Source: CATOSP01 sp034422355
Lineage (GTDB): Bacteria; Chloroflexota; Dehalococcoidia; Lucifugimonadales; UBA3495
DNA length: 64,000 bases
Direction of reading: 5' to 3'
NCBI GenBank assembly: GCA_034422355.1
Contig: DAOUJS010000152.1
Coordinates: 1-64,000 of the forward strand
Positions 50,423-58,328 of this stretch are shown one piece after another (within the stretch, counting starts at the first letter, position 1; every line of letters begins with the position of its first letter). The translations under genes and the position numbers were made by a program. The notes under the pieces were generated by a model. The model made no database searches, was not told the DNA's origin, and worked only from the letters and a program-made list of their open reading frames with translations.

Positions 50423-51034
50423 ATGGCCTCATCGCCACTGGAAATCCTTCGCAAGGAACTCGCCCACCGGACCAAGCGGGAGGTGGGCGATTCCACTTTG
50501 AGGCCGGCCGCCGTCTGCCTGCTCATCTACCCCAAGGACGGCGAATACTGTATCCTCCTGAACAAGCGCTCCGAGCAGGTGGAGCATCACAAGGGCGAAA
50601 TCTCTTTGCCCGGCGGCGCCAGGGACAGGGAAGACAGGGATTCCCTGGATACAGCCCTTCGGGAGACCGAAGAGGAGATGGGCATCCGGCGGGAGGACGT
50701 TACCATCCTTGGCGAGTTGGACGAGGTGGCGACCAGAAGCCGCTTCAAGATGCAGGTTTATGTTGGCACCATCCCCTACCCTTACGACTTCAATCCCAGC
50801 GCCATCGAGATAGCCGAGGTGCTGGAAGTCCCGATAAACGCTCTGATGGACCCGTCCAACCTGCGGGTGGAAACCCGCTGGGAGGACGGCGAGGCCGTTT
50901 CCGCCAATTCCTACACCTATGGCGGCCATCTGGTCTACGGCGCGACTGCCAGGGTGCTTGACGACTTCCTGGGGATACTGGCCGAAGGGACGAAGCATAG
51001 CTCGGACTGCGGTCCGGGTAAGGAGGAACACTGA
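50423..51034 (+). CDS. NUDIX CoA pyrophosphatase-like hydrolase
   Basis: 203 aa from ATG 50423. The NUDIX box is of the CoA-pyrophosphatase (NudL) kind: EQVEHHKGEISLPGGARD, then LDTALRETEEEMGI. The strand before it, AAVCLLIYPKDGEYCILLNKR, and the following ELDEVATRSRFKMQVYVGTI also fit this subfamily, which splits CoA into 3',5'-ADP and phosphopantetheine. It is placed between the MoxR ATPase and its VWA partner, 8 nt after the first and 1 nt before the second, so it is co-translated with both. Confidence 0.86.
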   Translation: MASSPLEILRKELAHRTKREVGDSTLRPAAVCLLIYPKDGEYCILLNKRSEQVEHHKGEISLPGGARDREDRDSLDTALRETEEEMGIRREDVTILGELDEVATRSRFKMQVYVGTIPYPYDFNPSAIEIAEVLEVPINALMDPSNLRVETRWEDGEAVSANSYTYGGHLVYGATARVLDDFLGILAEGTKHSSDCGPGKEEH

Positions 51035-51035
51035 T

Positions 51036-54000
51036 TTGAGTACGGCGCCTCTATCAGAAATCGAGACTGAACTCTCCAAGCTGCCTCCTGCGGTCCTAGA
51101 AGCCTATCAAGAGGCGTCGGGCACGATCAGCACGGCTTTCGGAGAGGAGGAACTCGCCCTTTGGGCAAGGGAAGGCGTGGCCATCGGCACCCAGACCGTC
51201 AGGTCTTGGGAATCGGCGGTGGAATACTACCGTGTGGGACCCCAGGTAGCCCGGTTCCTGTCGTTCCCGTCATTCATGCAGTGGGCCCGTTGCGGGACCT
51301 ACCTGGCGCAGGACTCTCCCACCCTGGCGGTAGCTTTCTTCAAGGCAAGCGCAACCATCGTGCCCAACCTGCGACCCCAGTACATCCCCCGATGGGCCGG
51401 CCTGGGGCGCAGCCTATACAAGGGGACCTGGAAGTCCAGCACTCTGGCCGCCAAGTTCTTCGAGGTCAGCCCAGACTTGGTCCGCAATCTGCCATTCTGG
51501 GATGTTGAGGTCTTTGCCTCGCTCATCGAGGCATTGTCCTATAAGTCCTACGACGTTGCCGGGGAATGCCTGGTATTGGGGCGGGACGTTCTTCCGGCCA
51601 TGGGCCGGGAGCGGGAAGCCTTCCTGTCCATGTCCCGCGCCCTCATCGACAGCAGTTGGCGGGAGGTCAAGACCTGCCTGGAACTGGTGCCACGGGCATT
51701 GCAGCAGGTTGACGACAGCCAGACGGGGCGCTTCCTGAAGCTGGGGGAGAGGCTGGCGAAGACGGGGTTGCGGGACACTTCCCGCTTCCTGGCCGATGGC
51801 ACACAGGCCTTGGGGAGGGTCCCCCAAGGGTCTCAGGGTTATATCCTCGACCTGTCGGAGACCCTGCTGGCCGCCTCGCCGGATTCTGTCCCTCACTTCC
51901 TGAGAAGCCTGAACGATGTGCTTGGGCGCATCACCATAAACCAGCTAGACACCTGGTTCAGGCACGGTCTCGAACTCTTGAAGGAAAATCCCGAGAGCGG
52001 GATCGCCTTCTTCAAAGTCGAGTCGAATACATCGGTGTCGATGTTGGATACCCTTTCATCCAGCCTGGAACTCGAAAGGGTGAAAGGGATAATCAAACTC
52101 TATTGCAGCGCCCTGTCGGGCTCATCGATTGAAGTCCTGGATACCCAGGAACTGGTCCGCAAGAACATCGGTTGGATCGACGAGGACACGGCTTCCACCG
52201 ACGGGACCAAGGTGTTCCTCCCGCCGGTGGTGGACCACTACCCCAGCAAGCAGGACAATTTCGCCTGGTTCAAGGTGGTTTCGACCCACCAGGTCGGGCA
52301 TCTGGAATTCGGCAGCTTCAGTTACGACTTCCAGAAACCCTCGAGCTTGTTCGAGGACCGGCGGTTCCAGCTTGAGGAGGAAGTCCTGGCCCGGCGCAGC
52401 GTCCCCATGCTGGCCGACTCCGACGAAATTGAGCCAGGGCCGGGCCAGTCCCTGACCGACATCGGCAGGTTCCTAAACCTGTTCGATAACCGTCGGTTGG
52501 CCTTCGACATCTTCACCGTCCTTGAGGACTGCCGGCTGGACTTCCGGATCAACGTCGAGTACCCGGGAATCCGGCGTGCCGCCAAGCGGGTGCAGGACGA
52601 GGCTCTGGCAAACCGGCCCAACATCGCGGAAATGGCGTTGCAGGAAGCAATGGTCGAGCTGCTGATCCACATGAGTCTGGAGCAGTTCACCGACCTGCCA
52701 GTGCCGGTGGAGTACGAGGAAGCCGCCGTTGTGCTGGCCAGAATTCTGCACCAGCTCCGGACAGCCTCCGCCACGGTTGAAGATACATCGGAAGCGACGT
52801 TGCGGGCCTACGAGATCATCACACGTATCCCCAACGAGACTCAATCAGAGGACCAGTGGGAACCCGAAGACCTGGAAGAACCTGGAGATTTCTCCGAGGA
52901 AGAGTACGAAGACCTTCTGGAGAGGCTCCAGGCCAACATGGATGCCTCCGCGGAAGGCGGCGAAGGGGACCCTTACGACTCTCCGGACCCTGTAGACTAC
53001 CGCGGCGACTTTAAGCCGGAGATGGTCCAGTTGTTGACCATGCTCCAGTCGGACCAGGGCATGGATGGCGAAGGCGAACCCATTTCCAAGGAGATGCTGG
53101 AGCAGATGCTCCAGGAGAGCGCGGAACTGGAACTGGACGCAGAGCAGGGCGACATAACCAACAGCATGAGCATGTTCGCCCAGAACCTGATGAAGGAAGC
53201 CGGAACTCCTCCGCCAAACTCCGAACCTGGCCAGGGCTACGGTCCGCTGCTCCACGACGACGACCAGGGAGGGGAGCTTGAGGCCCGGGAACCCAAGACC
53301 TACGCCTACGACGAGTGGGACTTCAGGGCCGGAGACTACAAGCCCCGCTGGTGCATCGTCAAGGAGAAGAACGTCGAGGAAGGCGACCTCAACTTCTACA
53401 ACGACTCCCTTCGCAACTACATGGCCCTGTCCAATCACATCAAGCGGCAGTTCGAGCTGATCATGCCCGAAAGCTTCCGCAAGATTTACCGGCTTATAGA
53501 CGGCGAGGACATAGACCTGAACGCCGCCATCGAGGCGTGGGCCGACCTCCGTATGCAGGTGCCGCCGGACGACAAGATTTACTGGCACCGCAACCGCGCC
53601 CGGCGTGACGTGGCAGTGGTGTTCCTGCTGGATATGAGCGCTTCAACCGCCGAGGCTATCGACGAGGGCAGGCAGGTGGTGGACGACCGGGACGCGCCCG
53701 ACGACCCGGTGGAATACATGGTATGGCTGCGCCGCCGCCGGGAGGGGCTGGTGCGCCGGAACTACAAGCGCATCATCGACCTGGAGAAGGAGAGCACTTC
53801 GTTGCTAATCCAGGCCCTGGAGTCCATCGGCGACACCTACGGCATCTACGGTTTCTCCGGGTACGGCCGGGAGAACGTGGAGTTCTACGTGATCAAGGAC
53901 ATCGCGGAGGGCTTCGGCGACAAGATCAAGCGGCGCATCGACAAGATCACCCCGCTCCACGCCACCCGCATGGGCGCGGCCATTCGCCACGCCATCACCA

Positions 54001-54293
54001 AGCTGGAGAATCAGGACGCGACTACCAAGATACTGTTCCTGATCAGCGACGGGAGGCCCCAGGACCGGGGCTACAGCCGGGAAGGCGTGGAAAAGGAATA
54101 CGCTGTCCACGACACCCACATGGCGCTGCTGGAGGCCAAGCGGCAGGACATAACTCCCTTCTGTCTGACGGTGGACAAGGCGGGCCACGACTATCTGAAG
54201 AGCATGTGCGGCGACATGGGCTACGAGGTCCTGGGCGACATCTGGTCCCTGCCGGAGCGCCTGCCGATGCTCTACCGGAAGCTGACTATTTAA
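51036..54293 (+). CDS. Large VWA-domain protein, CbbO/NorD type, partner of the MoxR ATPase
   Basis: 1085 aa from a TTG at 51036, with AAGGAGG nine bases upstream. The N-terminal half (residues about 1-400) is a series of helical repeats rich in W, L and F (for example FMQWARCGTYLAQ). The middle part (about 430-600) includes RRLAFDIFTVLEDCRLDFRI, found in NorD/CbbO proteins. A very acidic stretch lies at about 605-665. The C-terminal VWA domain has the metal site DMSAS near residue 866 and the T/D residues in ATRMGAAIRHA and LISDGRPQD. It is about 300-400 aa longer than most CbbO/NorD proteins. The client protein is unknown. Confidence 0.88.
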   Translation: MSTAPLSEIETELSKLPPAVLEAYQEASGTISTAFGEEELALWAREGVAIGTQTVRSWESAVEYYRVGPQVARFLSFPSFMQWARCGTYLAQDSPTLAVAFFKASATIVPNLRPQYIPRWAGLGRSLYKGTWKSSTLAAKFFEVSPDLVRNLPFWDVEVFASLIEALSYKSYDVAGECLVLGRDVLPAMGREREAFLSMSRALIDSSWREVKTCLELVPRALQQVDDSQTGRFLKLGERLAKTGLRDTSRFLADGTQALGRVPQGSQGYILDLSETLLAASPDSVPHFLRSLNDVLGRITINQLDTWFRHGLELLKENPESGIAFFKVESNTSVSMLDTLSSSLELERVKGIIKLYCSALSGSSIEVLDTQELVRKNIGWIDEDTASTDGTKVFLPPVVDHYPSKQDNFAWFKVVSTHQVGHLEFGSFSYDFQKPSSLFEDRRFQLEEEVLARRSVPMLADSDEIEPGPGQSLTDIGRFLNLFDNRRLAFDIFTVLEDCRLDFRINVEYPGIRRAAKRVQDEALANRPNIAEMALQEAMVELLIHMSLEQFTDLPVPVEYEEAAVVLARILHQLRTASATVEDTSEATLRAYEIITRIPNETQSEDQWEPEDLEEPGDFSEEEYEDLLERLQANMDASAEGGEGDPYDSPDPVDYRGDFKPEMVQLLTMLQSDQGMDGEGEPISKEMLEQMLQESAELELDAEQGDITNSMSMFAQNLMKEAGTPPPNSEPGQGYGPLLHDDDQGGELEAREPKTYAYDEWDFRAGDYKPRWCIVKEKNVEEGDLNFYNDSLRNYMALSNHIKRQFELIMPESFRKIYRLIDGEDIDLNAAIEAWADLRMQVPPDDKIYWHRNRARRDVAVVFLLDMSASTAEAIDEGRQVVDDRDAPDDPVEYMVWLRRRREGLVRRNYKRIIDLEKESTSLLIQALESIGDTYGIYGFSGYGRENVEFYVIKDIAEGFGDKIKRRIDKITPLHATRMGAAIRHAITKLENQDATTKILFLISDGRPQDRGYSREGVEKEYAVHDTHMALLEAKRQDITPFCLTVDKAGHDYLKSMCGDMGYEVLGDIWSLPERLPMLYRKLTI

Positions 54294-54321
54294 CGGCAAC
54301 GCTCCGGTTATATCGGGAAAA

Positions 54322-54352
54322 GAGGCCCGCGTCTCGGTGGCGCGGGCCTTCT
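54322..54352 (+). terminator. Rho-independent terminator after the VWA gene
   Basis: GGCCCGCG (54324-54331) and CGCGGGCC (54341-54348) pair across a nine-base loop and are followed by TTCTGTCTTC. It is 30 nt after the stop of the VWA gene and ends the endonuclease-Q-to-VWA plus-strand run. Confidence 0.8.
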
Positions 54353-54442
54353 GTCTTCGTGGGGGTAAACGCCACAGTTGACGGTAATATCATTCATTGA
54401 TGCTGTACAGACACTGGCAGCAAATCCAACCTGGATGTTGTA

Positions 54443-54736
54443 GTGACCTTAAATTCCAGGCAGCAAGGGACATTAGAGGATATATTTTCAAACCCAGTTA
54501 AGGTCAACATAGAGTGGGCAGATATGGAGTCGTTGTTGCTGTCGTGTGGCGCTGAGTTGTCAGCAGGCAAAGGGTCACGTGTTAGGGTCTATCTGAATGG
54601 TGAGAAAGCCGTATTTCATCACCCGCACCCTCAAAGAGGGGCTGGACAAAGGGACTGGTCAGGTCCGTCTGGCGGTTCCTGGAAAATGTTGGAATCTTGC
54701 CAGACTCGTGGAGATGCCGGGAGGTCGGCAGTCTAA
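54443..54736 (+). pseudogene. hicA: HicA-like toxin gene with frame disruption in the C-terminal third
   Basis: The frame from GTG 54443 begins NSRQQGTLEDIFSNPV, then WADMESLLLSCGAELSAGKG, SRVRVYLNGEKAVF and HHPHPQ, a good match to the HicA family common in Chloroflexota and Cyanobacteria. After HPHPQRG it turns to unrelated sequence and stops at 54736. The expected ending, GLVRSVWRFLENVG, is encoded in another frame from about 54649. Removing one G from GGGG (54638-54641) and one A from AAA (54648-54650) restores the reading. This is either real decay, recoding, or two homopolymer errors in the assembly. Confidence 0.75.
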
Positions 54737-54777
54737 TCGCAAGGTTGACCAGAGAGGTCGATAAGAGGTCTAGCAAG

Positions 54778-55122
54778 ATGTTTGTGATGCAGTACAAGAA
54801 CTACACCGGGCAGGTCGAGTTTGACGACGAAGCCGGGCTGTTTCATAGCGAAGTCGTCAATCTTCGGGACGTGATTGCGTTCCAGGGAACATCAGTGGAC
54901 GAGCTTCGGCAAGCCTTCGCCGACTCAGTTGAAGATTACCTGGAGTTTTGCTCCGAGCTAGGCGAACTGCCTCAGAAACCCGCGTCGGGGGATTTCGTCA
55001 TGCGGGTCTCGCCGGAATTGCATCGGCGCATCGTCGATTCGGCCGCACGCGAAGGGAAAAGCCTAAACTCATGGGCGCGGGATGTGCTGGAGCGGGCCGT
55101 TCAGAGAACCGTATCACGTTGA
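54778..55122 (+). CDS. hicB: HicB family antitoxin
   Basis: 114 aa from ATG 54778 (ATG 54787 is an alternative). The N-terminal MQYKNYTGQVEFDDEAGLFH, VVNLRDVIAFQGTSVDELRQ and VEDYLEFCSELGE are textbook HicB, the partially degraded RNase-H fold that neutralises HicA. The C-terminal LHRRIVDSAAREGKSLNSWA is the HicB/Arc-type DNA-binding helix pair used for autoregulation. The frame is open far upstream, to 54604, with no stop between the displaced hicA end and hicB. Lower GC than its neighbours suggests acquisition. Confidence 0.9.
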   Translation: MFVMQYKNYTGQVEFDDEAGLFHSEVVNLRDVIAFQGTSVDELRQAFADSVEDYLEFCSELGELPQKPASGDFVMRVSPELHRRIVDSAAREGKSLNSWARDVLERAVQRTVSR

Positions 55123-55261
55123 GCGGCTCACGTTCCTCGTAGGCGGTTCCTATCGGTCGCATAAGGCAACCTTCCGGGCTTGGACCCCGGCTCATGGGTT
55201 GGAGGCCGCACCCCCTGGATTCCTTGCTTCTACACGGGTTATTGCACGAGAACCGGGCTGG

Positions 55262-55804
55262 TCAATTCCCTAAGGCAATAAGCCAGCCCAAGTCCTTCCA
55301 GCCGTAGGACACCTCGGGCAGTTCTGTATTTCCAATCCTCACTTGCTGCTCCCGGATGTACTCACCACCAAGAGCTTCGTAGAAGCGGCGGGCGGGCCAA
55401 TTCTCGGCCAGCACCCACAACAGCATCGAGTTCATTCCCGACTCAATCAGACTCTTGGCCGCCGAGACTGTGAGGGCCAGACCAATTCCCCGACGTTGGC
55501 ATTCGGGCAGCAGGTAGATAGCATACAGTTCGCCTGCATATGTTGAATCCTGATCACGGTTTGGCCCGCTATAAGCCCACCCGACAACCTCGTTCTCTAC
55601 CTCAGCGACGTGTGAGCGAGTGCCAGCCCTGGAACTTACCAACTCTCGAAAACGCCTCTCGGTCCAATCTCCGACGTTGATAGAGTCCAAGAATTCCTGC
55701 GGCACGATGCCTCTATAGGTATCCCGCCAACTGGCAACTTGAACCCTTGCGATATCGGCGGCATCGTCCACGGTAGCCTGTCGAATCAGGAATTGTGCTG
55801 GCAT
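55262..55804 (-). CDS. GNAT family N-acetyltransferase
   Basis: 180 aa from ATG 55804; ATG 55810 is also possible. N-terminal LIRQATVDDAADIARVQVASW followed by RDTYRGIVP is typical of GNAT proteins of the small-molecule type. The acetyl-CoA site is YLLPECQRRGIGLALTV, and LLWVLAENWPARRFYEALGG with the family tyrosine is in the C-terminal part. The substrate is unknown. It lies between the hicAB locus and cinA and is transcribed toward hicAB. Confidence 0.88.
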   Translation of the reverse strand: MPAQFLIRQATVDDAADIARVQVASWRDTYRGIVPQEFLDSINVGDWTERRFRELVSSRAGTRSHVAEVENEVVGWAYSGPNRDQDSTYAGELYAIYLLPECQRRGIGLALTVSAAKSLIESGMNSMLLWVLAENWPARRFYEALGGEYIREQQVRIGNTELPEVSYGWKDLGWLIALGN

Positions 55805-55884
55805 TCGCAATGCACGATCAGTGCAAGAGATTCACCCTCGTTCTGCCGGTACAAAGACGGAACGACGATGATGTGACTAGATTT

Positions 55885-57150
55885 CTACAGCAGCCCTCCC
55901 GGCGGGACTTTGGTGCCAGGATTGGCGGCGGTAAGGAGCTTGCGCAGCTCGATCAGCGCAGTATTGGACATGCGCCGCTTGATGGTTACCCGGCGGGGCG
56001 GGACCCGCATTTCCATCTCCTTTCCCTCGCCGGGGCCGACAATCGACAGGTACGCCAGGCCGGGAGGCTGCTCTTCCACCCGTTCCGGTCCCGCCACGCC
56101 GGTGATGCCGACCCCATAGTCAGCGCCCATGCTGCCGGCTGCCGCCACTGCCATAGCGTTGGCCGTCTCCGGGCTGATCGCGCCGTGGCGTTCGATAACG
56201 TCCACGGGGACGCCGCTGGCTATCTTCATCTCGTTGGAATAAGCCACCACACCGCCCTTGTAGTACCTTGCGCTGTCGGGGACATCGGTGATGCAGTTGA
56301 CCAGGAACCCGCCGGTGCAGGACTCCATCGTGGCCAGGGTCAGACCTCGCTCCTTCAGGATTTGGCCCACCGCTTGCTCCGGTGTCTCGTCGTCGTAGCC
56401 CCATACGTAAGGGCCAAGCCGCTCCTCTATTCCGCCGGCAACAGGGCCGATCATGTCCCATGCAGACCCCGTGTCGGCCGCGCGGGCGATGATGCGCAGG
56501 TGGATGCCGTCGGCCTTGGAGTAAATCCCCAGGTAGGGGTTCTCCAGGCCGAAGTACTCGGAGATGATCTCATCAATGGCCGACTCGGACAGCCCCATCG
56601 TCTTGATGTTGCGGGTGACGGTGACTTCCTCGATGGCCAGTTTCCGCAATCGGGGTTCCACCTCCTCTTCCCAGATGGGATGCATCTCTCCCGGCGGTCC
56701 GGGCATGGACACGATGATGCCGCCGTTCTTCTCCGCCCACCAGCCCGGCGCGGTGCCGTTGCGGTTGGGGATGAACCTGGCCGAGGGTATGAGGTGGGCT
56801 TGCTTGACGTTATGGGCGGGCATGGGCGCGCCCCTGGCCTGGAAGTACTGCTCCAGGTCGCGGAGCACGTCCTCCTGCACCGTCGGCTCCTCGCCGAAGG
56901 ACTTGGCAACGGCCTCACGGGTCAGGTCGTCCTGCGTGGGACCGAGACCGCCGGTGGTGAATATGATGTCGGAGCGTTGCAGCCCGCGGGTGAATGCCTC
57001 GGCCAACATGTCCAGGTCGTCGCCGATGATGGATACCCAGCGCAATTGGATGCCCAGAGCCGGAAGCCGGGAAGCAATCCAGGATGCGTTGAGGTCGGTC
57101 AGTTCCCCCATGAGCAGCTCGGTGCCGATGGACAATATCTCTGCTTTCAA
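55885..57150 (-). CDS. cinA: CinA family protein (nicotinamide-nucleotide amidase / MoCF-like)
   Basis: 421 aa from a TTG at 57150, preceded by GGGGGAC. The N-terminal MoCF-like domain has ILSIGTELLMGELTDLNASW, TTGGLGPTQDDLTREAVA and MPGPPGEMHPIWEEEV. The C-terminal CinA domain has ATMESCTGGFLVNCITDVP, GGVVAYSNEMKIASGVP and GVGITGVAGP, which in homologues deamidates NMN to nicotinate mononucleotide. Both domains look intact. It follows the ABC/GldG/DUF4340 genes on the same strand, but a terminator-like hairpin separates it from them. Confidence 0.93.
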   Translation of the reverse strand: MKAEILSIGTELLMGELTDLNASWIASRLPALGIQLRWVSIIGDDLDMLAEAFTRGLQRSDIIFTTGGLGPTQDDLTREAVAKSFGEEPTVQEDVLRDLEQYFQARGAPMPAHNVKQAHLIPSARFIPNRNGTAPGWWAEKNGGIIVSMPGPPGEMHPIWEEEVEPRLRKLAIEEVTVTRNIKTMGLSESAIDEIISEYFGLENPYLGIYSKADGIHLRIIARAADTGSAWDMIGPVAGGIEERLGPYVWGYDDETPEQAVGQILKERGLTLATMESCTGGFLVNCITDVPDSARYYKGGVVAYSNEMKIASGVPVDVIERHGAISPETANAMAVAAAGSMGADYGVGITGVAGPERVEEQPPGLAYLSIVGPGEGKEMEMRVPPRRVTIKRRMSNTALIELRKLLTAANPGTKVPPGGLL

Positions 57151-57175
57151 GCACGTCCCCCTTTGTCTAGCAGAA

Positions 57176-57196
57176 CGCCCCGATGGTCTCGGGGCG
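57176..57196 (-). terminator. Hairpin between the DUF4340 gene and cinA
   Basis: CGCCCCGA (57176-57183), loop TGGTC, TCGGGGCG (57189-57196): a perfect 8-bp stem followed on the minus strand by TTCTG. It is a probable end of the ABC/GldG/DUF4340 transcript. Confidence 0.6.
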
Positions 57197-57243
57197 TAAT
57201 CCAAAATAGTGGCTGTATTTGTCCAACAGAATGGCGGGCTTTG

Positions 57244-58278
57244 TCAACCCGGCGGCGGGGTTGCCTCGGGCGCCTCGCCAAGGGGCGGGTCGCTTACCAG
57301 GCCGGTGATGAGCTTCACGCGGTCATTGTGCATTGTGAAGAGCTTGCCATCCTCCAGGTCCACCATTGCGTAGCGATGGTTCCCGTCGGGAGTCGAGTCG
57401 CCCAGGTAGAACCTCATGTCCGCGCCGGTGCCCTTGCCGAGCCTCACTGTGATCCTCGGCGGGTCCAGGCCGTATTCAGAGGGGTCCTCAATCGAATCCT
57501 CAGCTATATCATCGGCCCGGGGGCCGCGTACAAACTCCAGGACCTCAAGCCATCGGTCCTCCGCTACGGGAATCTTTGTTTCGGGACCGTCCGGCTTGGT
57601 CTCCTGCTGGCTGGAATCTTCCTGGGATGGGCCAAGGTAGTACCACACCTGGTCAATGTCCCAACCGTAGTCGATGGTCTTTCCGTCGTCGGTCACCTGA
57701 ACGAAGACGACGTTGTCCTTTTCCTCCAGTTGGTAGAGTTTGAGGTATGGAGGTTCCAGCGCCAGGCGGTTGATGACCTGCGCCCAGATTTCCGGGACTG
57801 TGAACAGGGCCGGGTGGCCCACCAGCCGGGTGTACTGGTTGCTTCCGTCCGGCGTGGTAATGCCCATGTGGAACTCAAAGTCCTGCCCCGAACCGTCAAC
57901 CACCTTGACGCGGGACCTGGGAGGGTCGAGGCCGTAGGCCGCCGGGTTGTCTATCTGCTCCGCCAGGGTGCGGTTAACCCTTGGGCCGCTGAGGAGCAGC
58001 GGCGTGCCCGCCCACTTGTCGTTGAAGACCGGGACCGGCGGGTCGCCCTGTATATACCATCGGGAACTGCCGGGCGCACGGGTGTAGACCACCTCCACCC
58101 GCCCATTCTCGCCCTCGGTGCCGACCTCGATGCGGTAGAGGTCGTCTTCTGACACACGGTACATCCAGTCTTCGTCCGGTGTGCGCTCCGGAGCTCTCAG
58201 GAAGAACTGCCATATCAGGAAGGTGCCTCCGAAGAGGACCAGGACAGCTACCAGGAGAATGGAAAGCCTAACGTTCAT
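57244..58278 (-). CDS. DUF4340 domain protein, membrane-anchored
   Basis: 344 aa. One N-terminal hydrophobic helix (about residues 5-27, LSILLVAVLVLFGGTFLIW) anchors it. The rest is a repeated beta-rich DUF4340 unit: NPAAYGLDPPRSRVKVVDGS then MGITTPDGSNQY, echoed by DPSEYGLDPPRITVRLGKGT then LGDSTPDGNHRY. DUF4340 proteins are found beside GldF/GldG-type ABC transporters and are of unknown function, probably extracytoplasmic. The internal duplication is clear here. It is 50 nt downstream of the gldG-like gene. Confidence 0.9.
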   Translation of the reverse strand: MNVRLSILLVAVLVLFGGTFLIWQFFLRAPERTPDEDWMYRVSEDDLYRIEVGTEGENGRVEVVYTRAPGSSRWYIQGDPPVPVFNDKWAGTPLLLSGPRVNRTLAEQIDNPAAYGLDPPRSRVKVVDGSGQDFEFHMGITTPDGSNQYTRLVGHPALFTVPEIWAQVINRLALEPPYLKLYQLEEKDNVVFVQVTDDGKTIDYGWDIDQVWYYLGPSQEDSSQQETKPDGPETKIPVAEDRWLEVLEFVRGPRADDIAEDSIEDPSEYGLDPPRITVRLGKGTGADMRFYLGDSTPDGNHRYAMVDLEDGKLFTMHNDRVKLITGLVSDPPLGEAPEATPPPG

Positions 58279-58328
58279 GTCGCGTTATTCAGCAGAGGGT
58301 CAAGCAGGCTCAGCGATGCGGCCCGGCA

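Noticed and set aside
54697..54777. TTG at 54697 as the hicB start
   Set aside because: It lies in the displaced end of hicA; the family N-terminus begins at the ATG at 54778 or 54787.
55167..55201. T-arm-like hairpin CCGGG-GTCCAAG-CCCGG on the minus strand
   Set aside because: No matching acceptor, D or anticodon arms were found, and the loop does not fit the T-loop consensus, so it is not called a tRNA.
55795..58152. 785-codon open frame on the plus strand
   Set aside because: It is the antisense shadow of cinA and the DUF4340 gene, both with clear family motifs on the minus strand; high GC makes such shadows long.
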